A stretch of DNA of 64,000 nt from Perlabentimonas gracilis (GTDB taxonomy: Bacteria > Bacteroidota > Bacteroidia > Bacteroidales > Tenuifilaceae), in assembly GCF_011174675.1 (NCBI RefSeq), contig NZ_JAANIG010000017.1, forward strand, positions 1 to 64,000. Reading direction: 5' to 3'. Made by a program: the position numbers and the translations under genes. The notes beneath the pieces were generated by a model. The model worked only from the letters and a program-made list of their open reading frames with translations, was not told the DNA's origin and searched no databases. Each line of letters opens with the position of its first letter. Position 1 is the first letter of the stretch. Below, piece after piece: positions 7,306 to 15,886 of this stretch.

Positions 7306-8562
7306 TTATAATTTACTCAGTATCTCTGCAACAAGGTAGCCCAAGTAGTTGCCTACGGCATACCCAATAATCCCAATTGTAATCCCCGAAACTATGATAT
7401 GCCTATTTTTAAGTGCTCCAGCAATTACCGGCACAAAGGGTGGTGAGCAGATAAACGCTACCGAGGTTATCATGGTAGTATCGGCATCTACCTTAAAAAG
7501 TTTGGCGAGTATAACCTGTAGAAATAGCGATCCGAAAACAGCTAGGCTAATATAAGCCAGTAGGCCGGGCGTTAAGCCCGCAAAGTTTCTCACATCAGCC
7601 ATCGACGATACCACCAAGCTGAATATAAGAATTAGGTACATTCCCGATTCGAAAGTTTTGTCTATTCGATTTATACTGGGAATTAGCGATGCCAGTATGC
7701 TAAGGGTAGTAACTGTTAGTATTACCACCACCATTACTTTGCTTTGCGGTACCAGCATGCTGAGTGCACCACCCACAGCAAAAATAGCTACGGCAACCCC
7801 ATAGGCCCTAAGTAGTGGTATGAACTTGTCTTTCTTTAATATCCCCCAGAATGGATCGTCCCCAGAGTGGTTCTCACCAAAATCGTTGGTTGTGGGGATG
7901 GGGAATTTTGGTAAAAATTTGTGAAAGAGTTTTTGTCCAATGGTCATAAGAAATGCTAGGTATACCACACCAACTACCAGATCGTAGGTATGAGTGAGTA
8001 TGTAGGTGTTGGCATCAACATCGAGCATCATTTTTAGCGAGGCAAGGTTAGGTGTACCTCCCGTGTACACCCCTATAAGCAGCCCCGCCACCTTCCAAAG
8101 GTCTTTAGTGCCTTCATCTCTGAAGATGAAAAACCCTGCAACCACCACCAGCACCACGGCAAAAAAACCGATTACAACCGATGCAACCGTTTTACCAGCC
8201 AAGTTTTTCCACTGTGCTACATTGGCCGAAAATAGGAGCAAAGGGATGGCCAACAGAATGGTAACGCTCATTAGCATATCGCGAAGGTTGTATATTTTGT
8301 AGGCCAATACATCGCTGCTTTCAATCTGTCCGCTGGTATGCATCGCCTCTATCTGGTCAACCGTAGTGCCGGGATTCGTTAGCAAAAAATCATTAAGAAA
8401 CGTGCTAAAGCCAGGAAGTAGCCCAATATTACCAATAAGAAGTCCCACCAGATAAGCAATGATTACAGCCCCGAGCTTATTTACAAATGGGTAGCGATGG
8501 CAAAGATGCAGAATTAGTAGGGGGGCGAATAGGTAGAATAGTGCAAGTCCAATAATTACCAT
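7306..8562 (-). CDS. DUF819 family membrane protein
   Basis: A protein of 418 residues with about ten to twelve hydrophobic segments. It matches the DUF819 (YjcL-like) integral membrane family: an N-terminal FAPLLILHL segment, a mid-protein GxYTGGTPNL motif, and a C-terminal ICSPPFVPVIAGALKNR. The family resembles secondary transporters; no substrate is established. It is convergent with the sensor gene and ends next to the shared terminator. Confidence 0.85.
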   Translation of the reverse strand: MVIIGLALFYLFAPLLILHLCHRYPFVNKLGAVIIAYLVGLLIGNIGLLPGFSTFLNDFLLTNPGTTVDQIEAMHTSGQIESSDVLAYKIYNLRDMLMSVTILLAIPLLLFSANVAQWKNLAGKTVASVVIGFFAVVLVVVAGFFIFRDEGTKDLWKVAGLLIGVYTGGTPNLASLKMMLDVDANTYILTHTYDLVVGVVYLAFLMTIGQKLFHKFLPKFPIPTTNDFGENHSGDDPFWGILKKDKFIPLLRAYGVAVAIFAVGGALSMLVPQSKVMVVVILTVTTLSILASLIPSINRIDKTFESGMYLILIFSLVVSSMADVRNFAGLTPGLLAYISLAVFGSLFLQVILAKLFKVDADTTMITSVAFICSPPFVPVIAGALKNRHIIVSGITIGIIGYAVGNYLGYLVAEILSKL

Positions 8563-8621
8563 AGGCCATAATTTTACTGCTAATGTATTAAAAGTTTCGT
8601 TAAGCTGAATGCTGATTTGGC

Positions 8622-11600
8622 TTATTGTCGCCGATTAACCTTTGGCAAGGTGAACGAAAATTTTGAACCCACGCCTGGCTCGGACTCAACAAAGATCTCT
8701 CCACTATTCTTATCAATAAATTTTTTTACAAGCTTTAAACCTAGGCCGGTTCCCTTTTCGTTGTTTGTGCCCGGGGTTGTAACTGTAGCAGCATTATCGA
8801 AAAGAAGCTGTTGATCTTTTACGGCAATTCCTACTCCATTGTCATGCACCGAAACGAGGTAGGTATTACTGTTTTCATTCATATCAATTATTACTTTACC
8901 CCCCGAGGGTGTAAACTTTATACTATTGCCAATAAGATTTCGCAGCGCTGTTTTAATCATTTCCTCATCAGCAAATACCATAGCTTTATCAAGTAGATTC
9001 TTTTCAATAGCAATTCTTTTTCCCTTGGCAGTACTTTTCATAAGGGTGAGCACATCGTCAACCAGTTGTGATAAATCAACTTGCGTTGGTTTAAAGCTAT
9101 CGGTTCGCTGCGCGTTTGCCCATTCCAACAAATTTACTAACAATTTATAAGTTTCTGAACTAGTGGTTTTCAGGGTATCAAGTGTCGAGCGAATTGTTTC
9201 CTCGTCCCAGTCGCTCCAGTGAGCGTTGAGTATTTCAACGAGCTGGTTAATGGAGCTGATTGGAGAACGAAGATCATGGCCAATAATTGAGAATAGCTGA
9301 TCTTTTAAAGCATTGGCTTCGTGGAGTGCCATCTCGGCTTTTTTTATCCTGGTGATATCGGCTAGGGTAATCAGTATTTCTTTAACTTGCTTGTTGGCGT
9401 TTAGCGATAGCCCGAAATTTATAAGAAGGTACTTAACCTCTCCTTGGGTGCATAGTAAAGCAATCTCATGATCGCCACTAACAGGCTCTCCATGCTCAAG
9501 CACCTTGATAAAGGAGATAAACTTTGCAGTATCCCCAGGCATAATCATTTTGGTAATATCATTAAGCACCAATGATGGTTTACGATGTTTGTAACCTAAA
9601 ATAACATAAGCTTCGTCCGACAGGCTTATTTTGCTACTCCCGGGTTGCAACCTAATGCTCCCGAGCTTTGCTACCGCTTGCGATTGCCTAAGTTGTGCTC
9701 TACTCTCCTTAATTTCCTGTTCGGTTCTCTTCCTTTCGCTAATGTCATCAACCAGTGCGACCATATGCGATATGTTACCCTGGGTGGTTTTTATTGACTT
9801 GATGTATACATTACAGTAGATGTAGCTGCCATTTTTGGCAACAAGTTTTTTCTCGAGCGTATATCCCGGTATGGAATGGGTTATTACCCCGTTGAATAGT
9901 CGGTTTTCTACCTCCCTGTCATCGGGGTGGGTGATTTCTTCCCAACTCTTTCGCATCAGCTCATCTATGCTCGGGTATCCTAGTATGTCAATCAACTTGT
10001 TGTTAAGGCTTTGTATTTCTTTTGATATTGATATTTCGGCCATACCTATTAGGTCAGAATCAAAGTAGGCTCTAAATTTTTGCTCTCGCTCGGCCAGTAA
10101 GTTTTCTGCTTTTTTTCGCTCAGTTATATCGTGGGTAATGATAAAAAGCATATCCTCACCATTTACCTTATATTTCATAAGGTTAGCTTCAATAAGAAAC
10201 CTTTGTCCCGATTTTTTTAAATGCACCCTATGGGGTATTCGGTAGTACCCTTTGCGTCGGCCAAAGGCAATGGCATCTTTGGTCTCGTTGGGTTCTGCAG
10301 AGAGGTCAATGTACGATTTTCCTACAATCTCGCTGCGCGAGTATTCATAAACCTTTTCAAAGGCGGGGTTTACTTCTTTAATCTTGTAGTTGCCGGCATA
10401 AATCACACAAACAGGATCAATGTTCGAGTCGAAAAGGGCTTGATACTTCTGCTCCTTTTCGAGCAGCTGTTGCTCGAACTTTTTGCGTTCGGTTATATTC
10501 ATAATTAGCCCCACAACCCTTACCGATTTTTTCTGATCCATAAGCTTTCTTCCACGCAGCAGGTAGTAATCGAATGTATTGGCATCGTTTTTAATACGAA
10601 TCTCAATCTCAAAATCGTTGCTCGATTTGGCGGCCATTCGGTTTAGCTTGCTCAACGCATACAAATCGTCGGGATGAAGCCTTTTGGCAAAGGTGTTTAG
10701 CGTTTCGTTTTCAATATCGAAGTTTAGTATTGGCTTGCTTTTGTTGTACGATATCCACCTAAAGCGTTTGGTTGATAAGGAGTACTCCCATGTAGCAATA
10801 CCGCTGTACTCCTGTGCCTCTGCAAGTAACCGTTTGCTTTCAACCAGCTCCTTTTCTGCTTTAGCCCGTCTATCAACCTCAACAAAAAGTTCTTCGGTTA
10901 GCCTGCGGTACTCCTCGGTTTGCCTTTCTGCTTCGTCCCCAATAGAAAATGTTTTGGCAGTCTGGTTTTTGGGTGCAGCAACGCTAACGTCAATTTTAAT
11001 ATTTATGTAATACGAAATTAAGATTAGGGATGCTGATAGCAATAAATGATTTGTTACTATAGTGGCATCTGCGAAAAATCCCGAAGCATAAAGGCTTGTG
11101 GTGGTAAACAAGATAATAATTGCTTGAGCAATAGTATATATCCTAAAGTTCTGACTTGTGGAAATAAACACAACAAGGGAACTTACAATTGCATAGTAGA
11201 GCCCTAGTGTAATGTTCTCAAAAAATGGGAATAGAGGTAAAGCGCCTACAATTGAAGTTAAAATTATAATGGCGTAAACTTTATAGCTATTGTAGGAAAT
11301 GGGGTAAGCAGCTCTGGGGACAATAATAAGAGGTGGGATTAGAAGTAGAATCACAAAACTACCAAGCGTTGTGTTTAGTAGGTGATAGGATTTTTCGAGA
11401 GAGAAGCCATTAAAAGTTAAAAACGCAGAGTTGATCAGGGCAAAAAGTAATCCTCCAACAAGGTACACCAGCGATAGTGGTACTATTCGTTGTAGTTTTC
11501 CAGTTGATAATCGATATGTTCTGAACCAAGTATAAGCTTTGGAAATGCCATACAGAATTGCCACTTCAATCAGAGCAACTAGTGCTGCAGCAAAAATATG

Positions 11601-11855
11601 GGTTGGATTAAAACCATTATCAACATTAAACCCCAGAACTAGCAAATGCGAGGCCAACGAGCCCAACGCCAAGCCGGGTATTGCCCTTTCGCCATAGCGG
11701 ATAATCATTCCCAGTCCAATTCCTAAAGGCAACCAAAGGGTGGAGGGGGTGCTATCAATTCTTAATACCCATATCGACAGTAATGCTCCAAGCGAATAGA
11801 GAATTATGCCCAGTAGAGTCATTCTATGATACGGTTGCCTAGTTGCTCCTTGCAT
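8622..11855 (-). CDS. MASE1-PAS histidine kinase
   Basis: A protein of 1077 residues from the ATG at 11855; a TTG two codons earlier is possible. An N-terminal MASE1-type multi-helix membrane domain (to about residue 300) leads into four PAS domains with PAC-like ends (ITERKK, ISERKR and similar) between about 340 and 840. HisKA with FSIIGHDLRSPI follows, then an HATPase with NLIGNSIKFT, DNGVGI and GTGLGL near the C-terminus. There is no receiver domain and no adjacent response regulator, so the partner is unknown. It follows DUF819 by 59 bases but probably has its own promoter. Confidence 0.88.
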   Translation of the reverse strand: MQGATRQPYHRMTLLGIILYSLGALLSIWVLRIDSTPSTLWLPLGIGLGMIIRYGERAIPGLALGSLASHLLVLGFNVDNGFNPTHIFAAALVALIEVAILYGISKAYTWFRTYRLSTGKLQRIVPLSLVYLVGGLLFALINSAFLTFNGFSLEKSYHLLNTTLGSFVILLLIPPLIIVPRAAYPISYNSYKVYAIIILTSIVGALPLFPFFENITLGLYYAIVSSLVVFISTSQNFRIYTIAQAIIILFTTTSLYASGFFADATIVTNHLLLSASLILISYYINIKIDVSVAAPKNQTAKTFSIGDEAERQTEEYRRLTEELFVEVDRRAKAEKELVESKRLLAEAQEYSGIATWEYSLSTKRFRWISYNKSKPILNFDIENETLNTFAKRLHPDDLYALSKLNRMAAKSSNDFEIEIRIKNDANTFDYYLLRGRKLMDQKKSVRVVGLIMNITERKKFEQQLLEKEQKYQALFDSNIDPVCVIYAGNYKIKEVNPAFEKVYEYSRSEIVGKSYIDLSAEPNETKDAIAFGRRKGYYRIPHRVHLKKSGQRFLIEANLMKYKVNGEDMLFIITHDITERKKAENLLAEREQKFRAYFDSDLIGMAEISISKEIQSLNNKLIDILGYPSIDELMRKSWEEITHPDDREVENRLFNGVITHSIPGYTLEKKLVAKNGSYIYCNVYIKSIKTTQGNISHMVALVDDISERKRTEQEIKESRAQLRQSQAVAKLGSIRLQPGSSKISLSDEAYVILGYKHRKPSLVLNDITKMIMPGDTAKFISFIKVLEHGEPVSGDHEIALLCTQGEVKYLLINFGLSLNANKQVKEILITLADITRIKKAEMALHEANALKDQLFSIIGHDLRSPISSINQLVEILNAHWSDWDEETIRSTLDTLKTTSSETYKLLVNLLEWANAQRTDSFKPTQVDLSQLVDDVLTLMKSTAKGKRIAIEKNLLDKAMVFADEEMIKTALRNLIGNSIKFTPSGGKVIIDMNENSNTYLVSVHDNGVGIAVKDQQLLFDNAATVTTPGTNNEKGTGLGLKLVKKFIDKNSGEIFVESEPGVGSKFSFTLPKVNRRQ

Positions 11856-11861
11856 AAGCAA

Positions 11862-12254
11862 GTATTATGGGTTAATGGCAATTTACAATATATTTGCAAT
11901 GATAACAACCGTTTTGGGCATATGTTTAGCTTATAAGCATATGTTTTTGACGCTAAGTGAATAATGCAATCTTTTATGGTGATATTCTATCGTGAATGCC
12001 ATTCACAACTAATTTTGTCTGACTATCACTACTGATCGACTAACCTATAGCTTATGGAGAGCAATTAATGAATTTAAAGTTTTTGTCGGTCACCAGTGAT
12101 TTGTTTTTATACTTTAAACCCTTTTGATGCAAAACTTAAATTAGGTTATAGCATGCATTCAATCAGTTGGAATAAACCATTTACTTGTAATGTCATCAAC
12201 CGTTAAGGCTCTCAGTTGGCTAAGTGAATGTTTAGTGTCCCACTTTCTTATTGG
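11862..12254. other. Intergenic region, 393 bases
   Basis: No ORF of note. On the minus strand at 11904-11895 the word TATCATTGCA, also found upstream of the two amino acid leader peptides, sits 34-43 bases before the kinase start and could be its promoter -7 region. Nothing else was recognised in 11940-12254. Confidence 0.35.
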
Positions 12255-12626
12255 TTAAATGTAAGCAGTTGCTTCAAGCTCAATTAGGGCACCAAAGTGT
12301 AAATTGGGGGTGGGAACAATGCACCGAGCTGGTTTATGATTGCCAAAGAATTCGGCATACACTTCATTTACAGTACTCCAATCATCGATGTTTGGGATGT
12401 AAACTCTTACCTGCAGTACTTTTTCCTTGCTACTCCCAGCCTCGTGTAGAATACGTTCTAGATTTTTTAGAACCTGTTCGGTTTGCTTAACAATACCCTC
12501 GGGCATTTGGCGCGTTTCGGGATCGAGAGGGAGTTGACCCGATAGGTATAGTATTCCATTATGCTCAACGCAATGGGAGTAATGGCCATTGCTTTTGGGC
12601 ATATTTGGGGTTGATACAATTTGCAT
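12255..12626 (-). CDS. ridA: RidA family (YjgF/YER057c/UK114) deaminase
   Basis: A protein of 123 residues. RidA proteins hydrolyse reactive enamine/imine intermediates released by PLP enzymes such as threonine dehydratase. The conserved C-terminal block with Arg (PARCIVPTPNLHFGALIE) and the NLERIL/VRVYI segments are present. It lies 18 bases downstream of aroC in the same direction, so the two are likely co-transcribed. Confidence 0.9.
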   Translation of the reverse strand: MQIVSTPNMPKSNGHYSHCVEHNGILYLSGQLPLDPETRQMPEGIVKQTEQVLKNLERILHEAGSSKEKVLQVRVYIPNIDDWSTVNEVYAEFFGNHKPARCIVPTPNLHFGALIELEATAYI

Positions 12627-12644
12627 ATTCGATGTTCTGTTAAT

Positions 12645-13637
12645 TTAGGAATTTGTTGATTTAAGTCCATTAGCTATCATCAACAAGTCGGCCAGCGCAA
12701 TGGCCGTAATGGCCTCAATAACTACAGGCACTCGTAGGGCTATACACGCATCGTGGCGTCCTTTTATCTCCAACTCCTCAACCTTGCCACTTTCAGTACT
12801 ATAGGTTTGCTGCTTTATGCCAATGCTCGATGTTGGTTTTACAGCCACCCTAAATACCAGCTCATTGCCATTGGAAATGCCTCCCGTGATGCCTCCGGCA
12901 TTATTGGTTGCCGTTCGGCCTGTTTCGTCGAGTATAGGATCATTATGCTGGCTGCCAGTCATGGCTGCTGCTTGGAATCCTGAGCCAAATTCAATGCCCT
13001 TAATTGCCGGTACGGCAAAGGCTAGGTGGCTAATAACCGATTCGATCGAATCGAAGAATGGTTCACCAACGCCAAGTGGAATTCCGCTTGCTTTGCACTC
13101 AACCAATCCACCCACCGAATCGCCCTTAGCCATTGCTTCCTCAATGGCCTTTTCAATATTAGCATCACCTCCGGCAGAGATTAGCTTCGCATTTATATCA
13201 ATATTGCCAAGTATCTTTTTTGCCACCACCCCAGCCGATACTAGTGTGAGCGTAAGCCTTCCCGAGAAGTGGCCTCCACCACGCACATCGTTGTAACCGC
13301 CAAATTTTTTGTAGGCCACAAAATCGGCATGGCCCGGCCTGGGGGTTTTGGCTATATTTCCATAGTCGCCCGATTGGGTGTTGTTGTTGCGAAACAGGAT
13401 GGTAAGGGGAGCACCTGTGGTGTAACCATTCACCCATCCCGCTACAATTTCGGGAGTATCATCCTCTTTACGAGGCGTTGTGCCCTTTGCACCCGCCTTG
13501 CGGCGATTGAGGTCGGCCATAAAATCATCAACTGAAAGATTGATGCCCGATGGCACGCCATCAATGGTTACTCCAATGGCTTCGCCATGCGATTCGCCAA
13601 AAATGGAAATGCGGAATATGCGTCCAAATGAATTCAT
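12645..13637 (-). CDS. aroC: Chorismate synthase
   Basis: A protein of 330 residues, slightly short for the family. It converts 5-enolpyruvylshikimate 3-phosphate to chorismate with reduced FMN. Seen: GRIFRISIFGESHGEAIG at the N-terminus (signature 1), RPGHADFVAYKKFG, RGGGHFSGRLT, and a C-terminal GRHDACIALRVPVVIEA. It stands alone here, away from the other aro genes at 40-50 kb, and is followed by ridA. The upstream gap to the divergent response regulator is about 140 bases. Confidence 0.95.
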   Translation of the reverse strand: MNSFGRIFRISIFGESHGEAIGVTIDGVPSGINLSVDDFMADLNRRKAGAKGTTPRKEDDTPEIVAGWVNGYTTGAPLTILFRNNNTQSGDYGNIAKTPRPGHADFVAYKKFGGYNDVRGGGHFSGRLTLTLVSAGVVAKKILGNIDINAKLISAGGDANIEKAIEEAMAKGDSVGGLVECKASGIPLGVGEPFFDSIESVISHLAFAVPAIKGIEFGSGFQAAAMTGSQHNDPILDETGRTATNNAGGITGGISNGNELVFRVAVKPTSSIGIKQQTYSTESGKVEELEIKGRHDACIALRVPVVIEAITAIALADLLMIANGLKSTNS

Positions 13638-13731
13638 AGTATTGCTTACGTTTATTGCTGTTCAAAGATAGCAACAAATGTCTATCCATTAGCAACTAGG
13701 TGGGTTTGTATTGTGCAAAATCTCCATAGAA

Positions 13732-13763
13732 TAGATTTTCTACAAAATTTGCCAATATATTTG
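13732..13763 (+). promoter_or_regulatory. Promoter and possible operator of the two-component system
   Basis: TATATTTG (13756-13763) fits the -7 consensus TAnnTTTG 18 bases before the response regulator ATG. Just upstream, 13732-13748 contains TAGATTTTCTA, a short palindrome that is similar to the sequence ahead of the receptor gene (15797-15822). Confidence 0.45.
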
Positions 13764-13781
13764 TGCATAAATAGATTATCT

Positions 13782-14453
13782 ATGAAGTTGTTAATTGTAG
13801 AGGATAATGCTGAGCTATCCGACGACTTGGCCAATTTTTTAACCGATAATGGTTTTGTGGTTGAGGTGGCCTATAACCTTAGCACTGCGCAGCAAAAGGT
13901 ATTTGATTATAGCTACGACTTGGTAATACTCGATCTTGGACTACCCGATGGAAGTGGCCTCGACCTGCTGCGCGAAGCCAAAGCAAGACGTATGGATATG
14001 GGCTTTTTAATTGTTACCGCCCGTAATGCCATTGAGGATAAGGTTACGGGGCTTGAGCTGGGTGCCGACGATTACATCACCAAGCCATTCCACAAGGCCG
14101 AGCTGAATGCCCGCATTCGTTCCATCCTTAGGCGAAAGAATGCCGATGGGAATAATCTTCTCGAAATGGGCAATATTACCGTTAACCTACTTTCGCTCGA
14201 TGTGTTAGTGGCTGGAAAATCCGTTGAGCTTACTCGTAAGGAGTTCGATATGCTGGTATACTTCCTGTATAACAAGAACCGTGTGCTTACCAAGGAGAGC
14301 ATTGTGGAACACCTGTGGGGCGACCATGCCGATCAGGCCGACAGCTTCGATTTTATCTATAATCACATAAAAAACCTACGCAAAAAGCTACAGCATGCGG
14401 GTGGCGATGTGCAAATACAGTCCGTTTATGGTATGGGGTATAAATTCTCATAA
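13782..14453 (+). CDS. OmpR/PhoB-family response regulator
   Basis: A protein of 223 residues starting MKLLIVEDN; the longer in-frame start at 13713 would lie upstream of the promoter and is rejected. The receiver domain has the acidic pair ED, phospho-acceptor Asp in LVILDLGLPDG and Lys in DDYITKPFH. The C-terminal winged helix contains LTRKEFDML and SVYGMGYKF. The partner kinase starts 10 bases downstream. Similar sequence upstream of its own promoter and of the receptor gene at 15887 suggests it may regulate both. Confidence 0.92.
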   Translation: MKLLIVEDNAELSDDLANFLTDNGFVVEVAYNLSTAQQKVFDYSYDLVILDLGLPDGSGLDLLREAKARRMDMGFLIVTARNAIEDKVTGLELGADDYITKPFHKAELNARIRSILRRKNADGNNLLEMGNITVNLLSLDVLVAGKSVELTRKEFDMLVYFLYNKNRVLTKESIVEHLWGDHADQADSFDFIYNHIKNLRKKLQHAGGDVQIQSVYGMGYKFS

Positions 14454-14463
14454 AACATTATCT

Positions 14464-15738
14464 ATGAAGCCAAAATCGATACAACTGCTTACCAAAACCA
14501 CCTTTATATACTTGGTGTTTATACTTATAGCATTTTTTGCCACTGCCGCCTTCATCACTCAACGTATAAATAGTTTTATTGACGAGGATACCGAGAGCTA
14601 CTTTAATCGTAGGGAGCGTAGGGTTATAAAGGTTATTGAGGAGAGCGACAGGAATTTAAGCGAAATTAACGATTTGGTCATAATTAATGATCTTTCAGGT
14701 ATCAACATGTCCAGTTATCCAAGGTATAAAGATACCACGCTGGTTGTTAGTCAGATGGATGACCCTATGCTTTTCCGTGCAAAAACGGTTATTCTCTCAA
14801 CCTCAAAGGGTAGTTTTGAGTACAGGATGCATAAGAACATAAGCGATTTCGATAAGTTTAGGCAAGGGGTACTGGGAACAATCACCAACACGTTTATTAT
14901 CCTCGTTCTTGTGCTTACGCTGTTTAGCCTATTCCTTTCGGGATTCCTATTCAGACCCTTCCATCGAATATTGGGCTCCATGTCGCGCTATAAAATTGGG
15001 AGCGATTTTAACCTGCCCGACGTAAGCACATCTACCACCGAGTTTAAGAAGATGCAGCTGCTAGTGGGTAAAATGATATCGAGAATAGAGAGCGATTATA
15101 ACAAGCTTAAGGAGTACACCGAGAATATGGCCCATGAGATGCAAACCCCACTGGCCATAATTCGCAGCAAGGCCGAGGTGCTTATAGCCGACGATAACCT
15201 AATGAACGATCACTCCAAAACCGTTAAGGTTATTTACGATGAGGCTACACATCTCTCAAACCTTGGTAATATTTTAAATCTAATTACAAAGATTGAGAAT
15301 GGCGAGTACGATCGGGTTGAGAAGTTGAATACCTTTGATATAATATCTCGCCATGTTGATGCAGTTAAGGAGATGTTCGAGCTTAAGGGGCTAAACCTTA
15401 AGGTCGATTTAGATCCCGGTCATACGCTTCATCTGGATCCTTTACTTTTTGATGTAATGCTAAAGAATTTGCTGAAGAATGCATTGCGGTATGGGTTAGG
15501 AGTAGGGCCAGTATTACTCACTACAAAAGGTAAGGTGCTGTTCATAAGTAACTACGGTAACCCATTACCGTTCGACTCGGCTAAAATATTTAACCGATTT
15601 GTGGGGAGTAACGGTGCAAAATCGGCATTAGGTTTAGGCTTGGCATTGGTAAAGCGCATTTGCGACCTGAACAAGCTAAGCATTACCTATGCTTTCTCCG
15701 ATGCTCAGCATACATTTACCATCGAACCTATAGCGTAG
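14464..15738 (+). CDS. Two-component sensor histidine kinase
   Basis: A protein of 424 residues starting MKPKSIQ at 14464. Two membrane helices (about residues 12-32 and 135-165) enclose a periplasmic domain of about 100 residues. A HisKA helix with ENMAHEMQTPLAIIRSK and an HATPase domain with LKNALRYG and LGLGLALVKRI follow; the G1 region is short. The small periplasmic domain gives no ligand clue. It is co-transcribed with the response regulator, and the next gene is a TonB-dependent receptor. Confidence 0.92.
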   Translation: MKPKSIQLLTKTTFIYLVFILIAFFATAAFITQRINSFIDEDTESYFNRRERRVIKVIEESDRNLSEINDLVIINDLSGINMSSYPRYKDTTLVVSQMDDPMLFRAKTVILSTSKGSFEYRMHKNISDFDKFRQGVLGTITNTFIILVLVLTLFSLFLSGFLFRPFHRILGSMSRYKIGSDFNLPDVSTSTTEFKKMQLLVGKMISRIESDYNKLKEYTENMAHEMQTPLAIIRSKAEVLIADDNLMNDHSKTVKVIYDEATHLSNLGNILNLITKIENGEYDRVEKLNTFDIISRHVDAVKEMFELKGLNLKVDLDPGHTLHLDPLLFDVMLKNLLKNALRYGLGVGPVLLTTKGKVLFISNYGNPLPFDSAKIFNRFVGSNGAKSALGLGLALVKRICDLNKLSITYAFSDAQHTFTIEPIA

Positions 15739-15796
15739 CTAAACAAAGCTAAACAACCCCCATTTAAGCCTGTTGTACTAGTGTAAACAGATTGTA

Positions 15797-15841
15797 TGTA
15801 GATTTTCAATAGGATTTCTACAGAATCGGCTTGTAATTTTG
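15797..15841 (+). promoter_or_regulatory. Promoter and inverted repeat upstream of the receptor gene
   Basis: TGTAGA (15797-15802) and TCTACA (15817-15822) form an inverted repeat spanning 26 bases. They are followed by TAATTTTG (15834-15841), a match to TAnnTTTG 46 bases before the ATG. The words AGATTTTC and TTTCTACA also occur ahead of the response regulator. Confidence 0.4.
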
Positions 15842-15886
15842 TTGCAGCTAATTGTAAATACCGTTTAATAAGTAAAAGTTCAAAAT

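Noticed and set aside
12251-12490. Plus-strand ORF opposite ridA
   Set aside because: Antisense shadow of a well-supported gene with no recognisable product.
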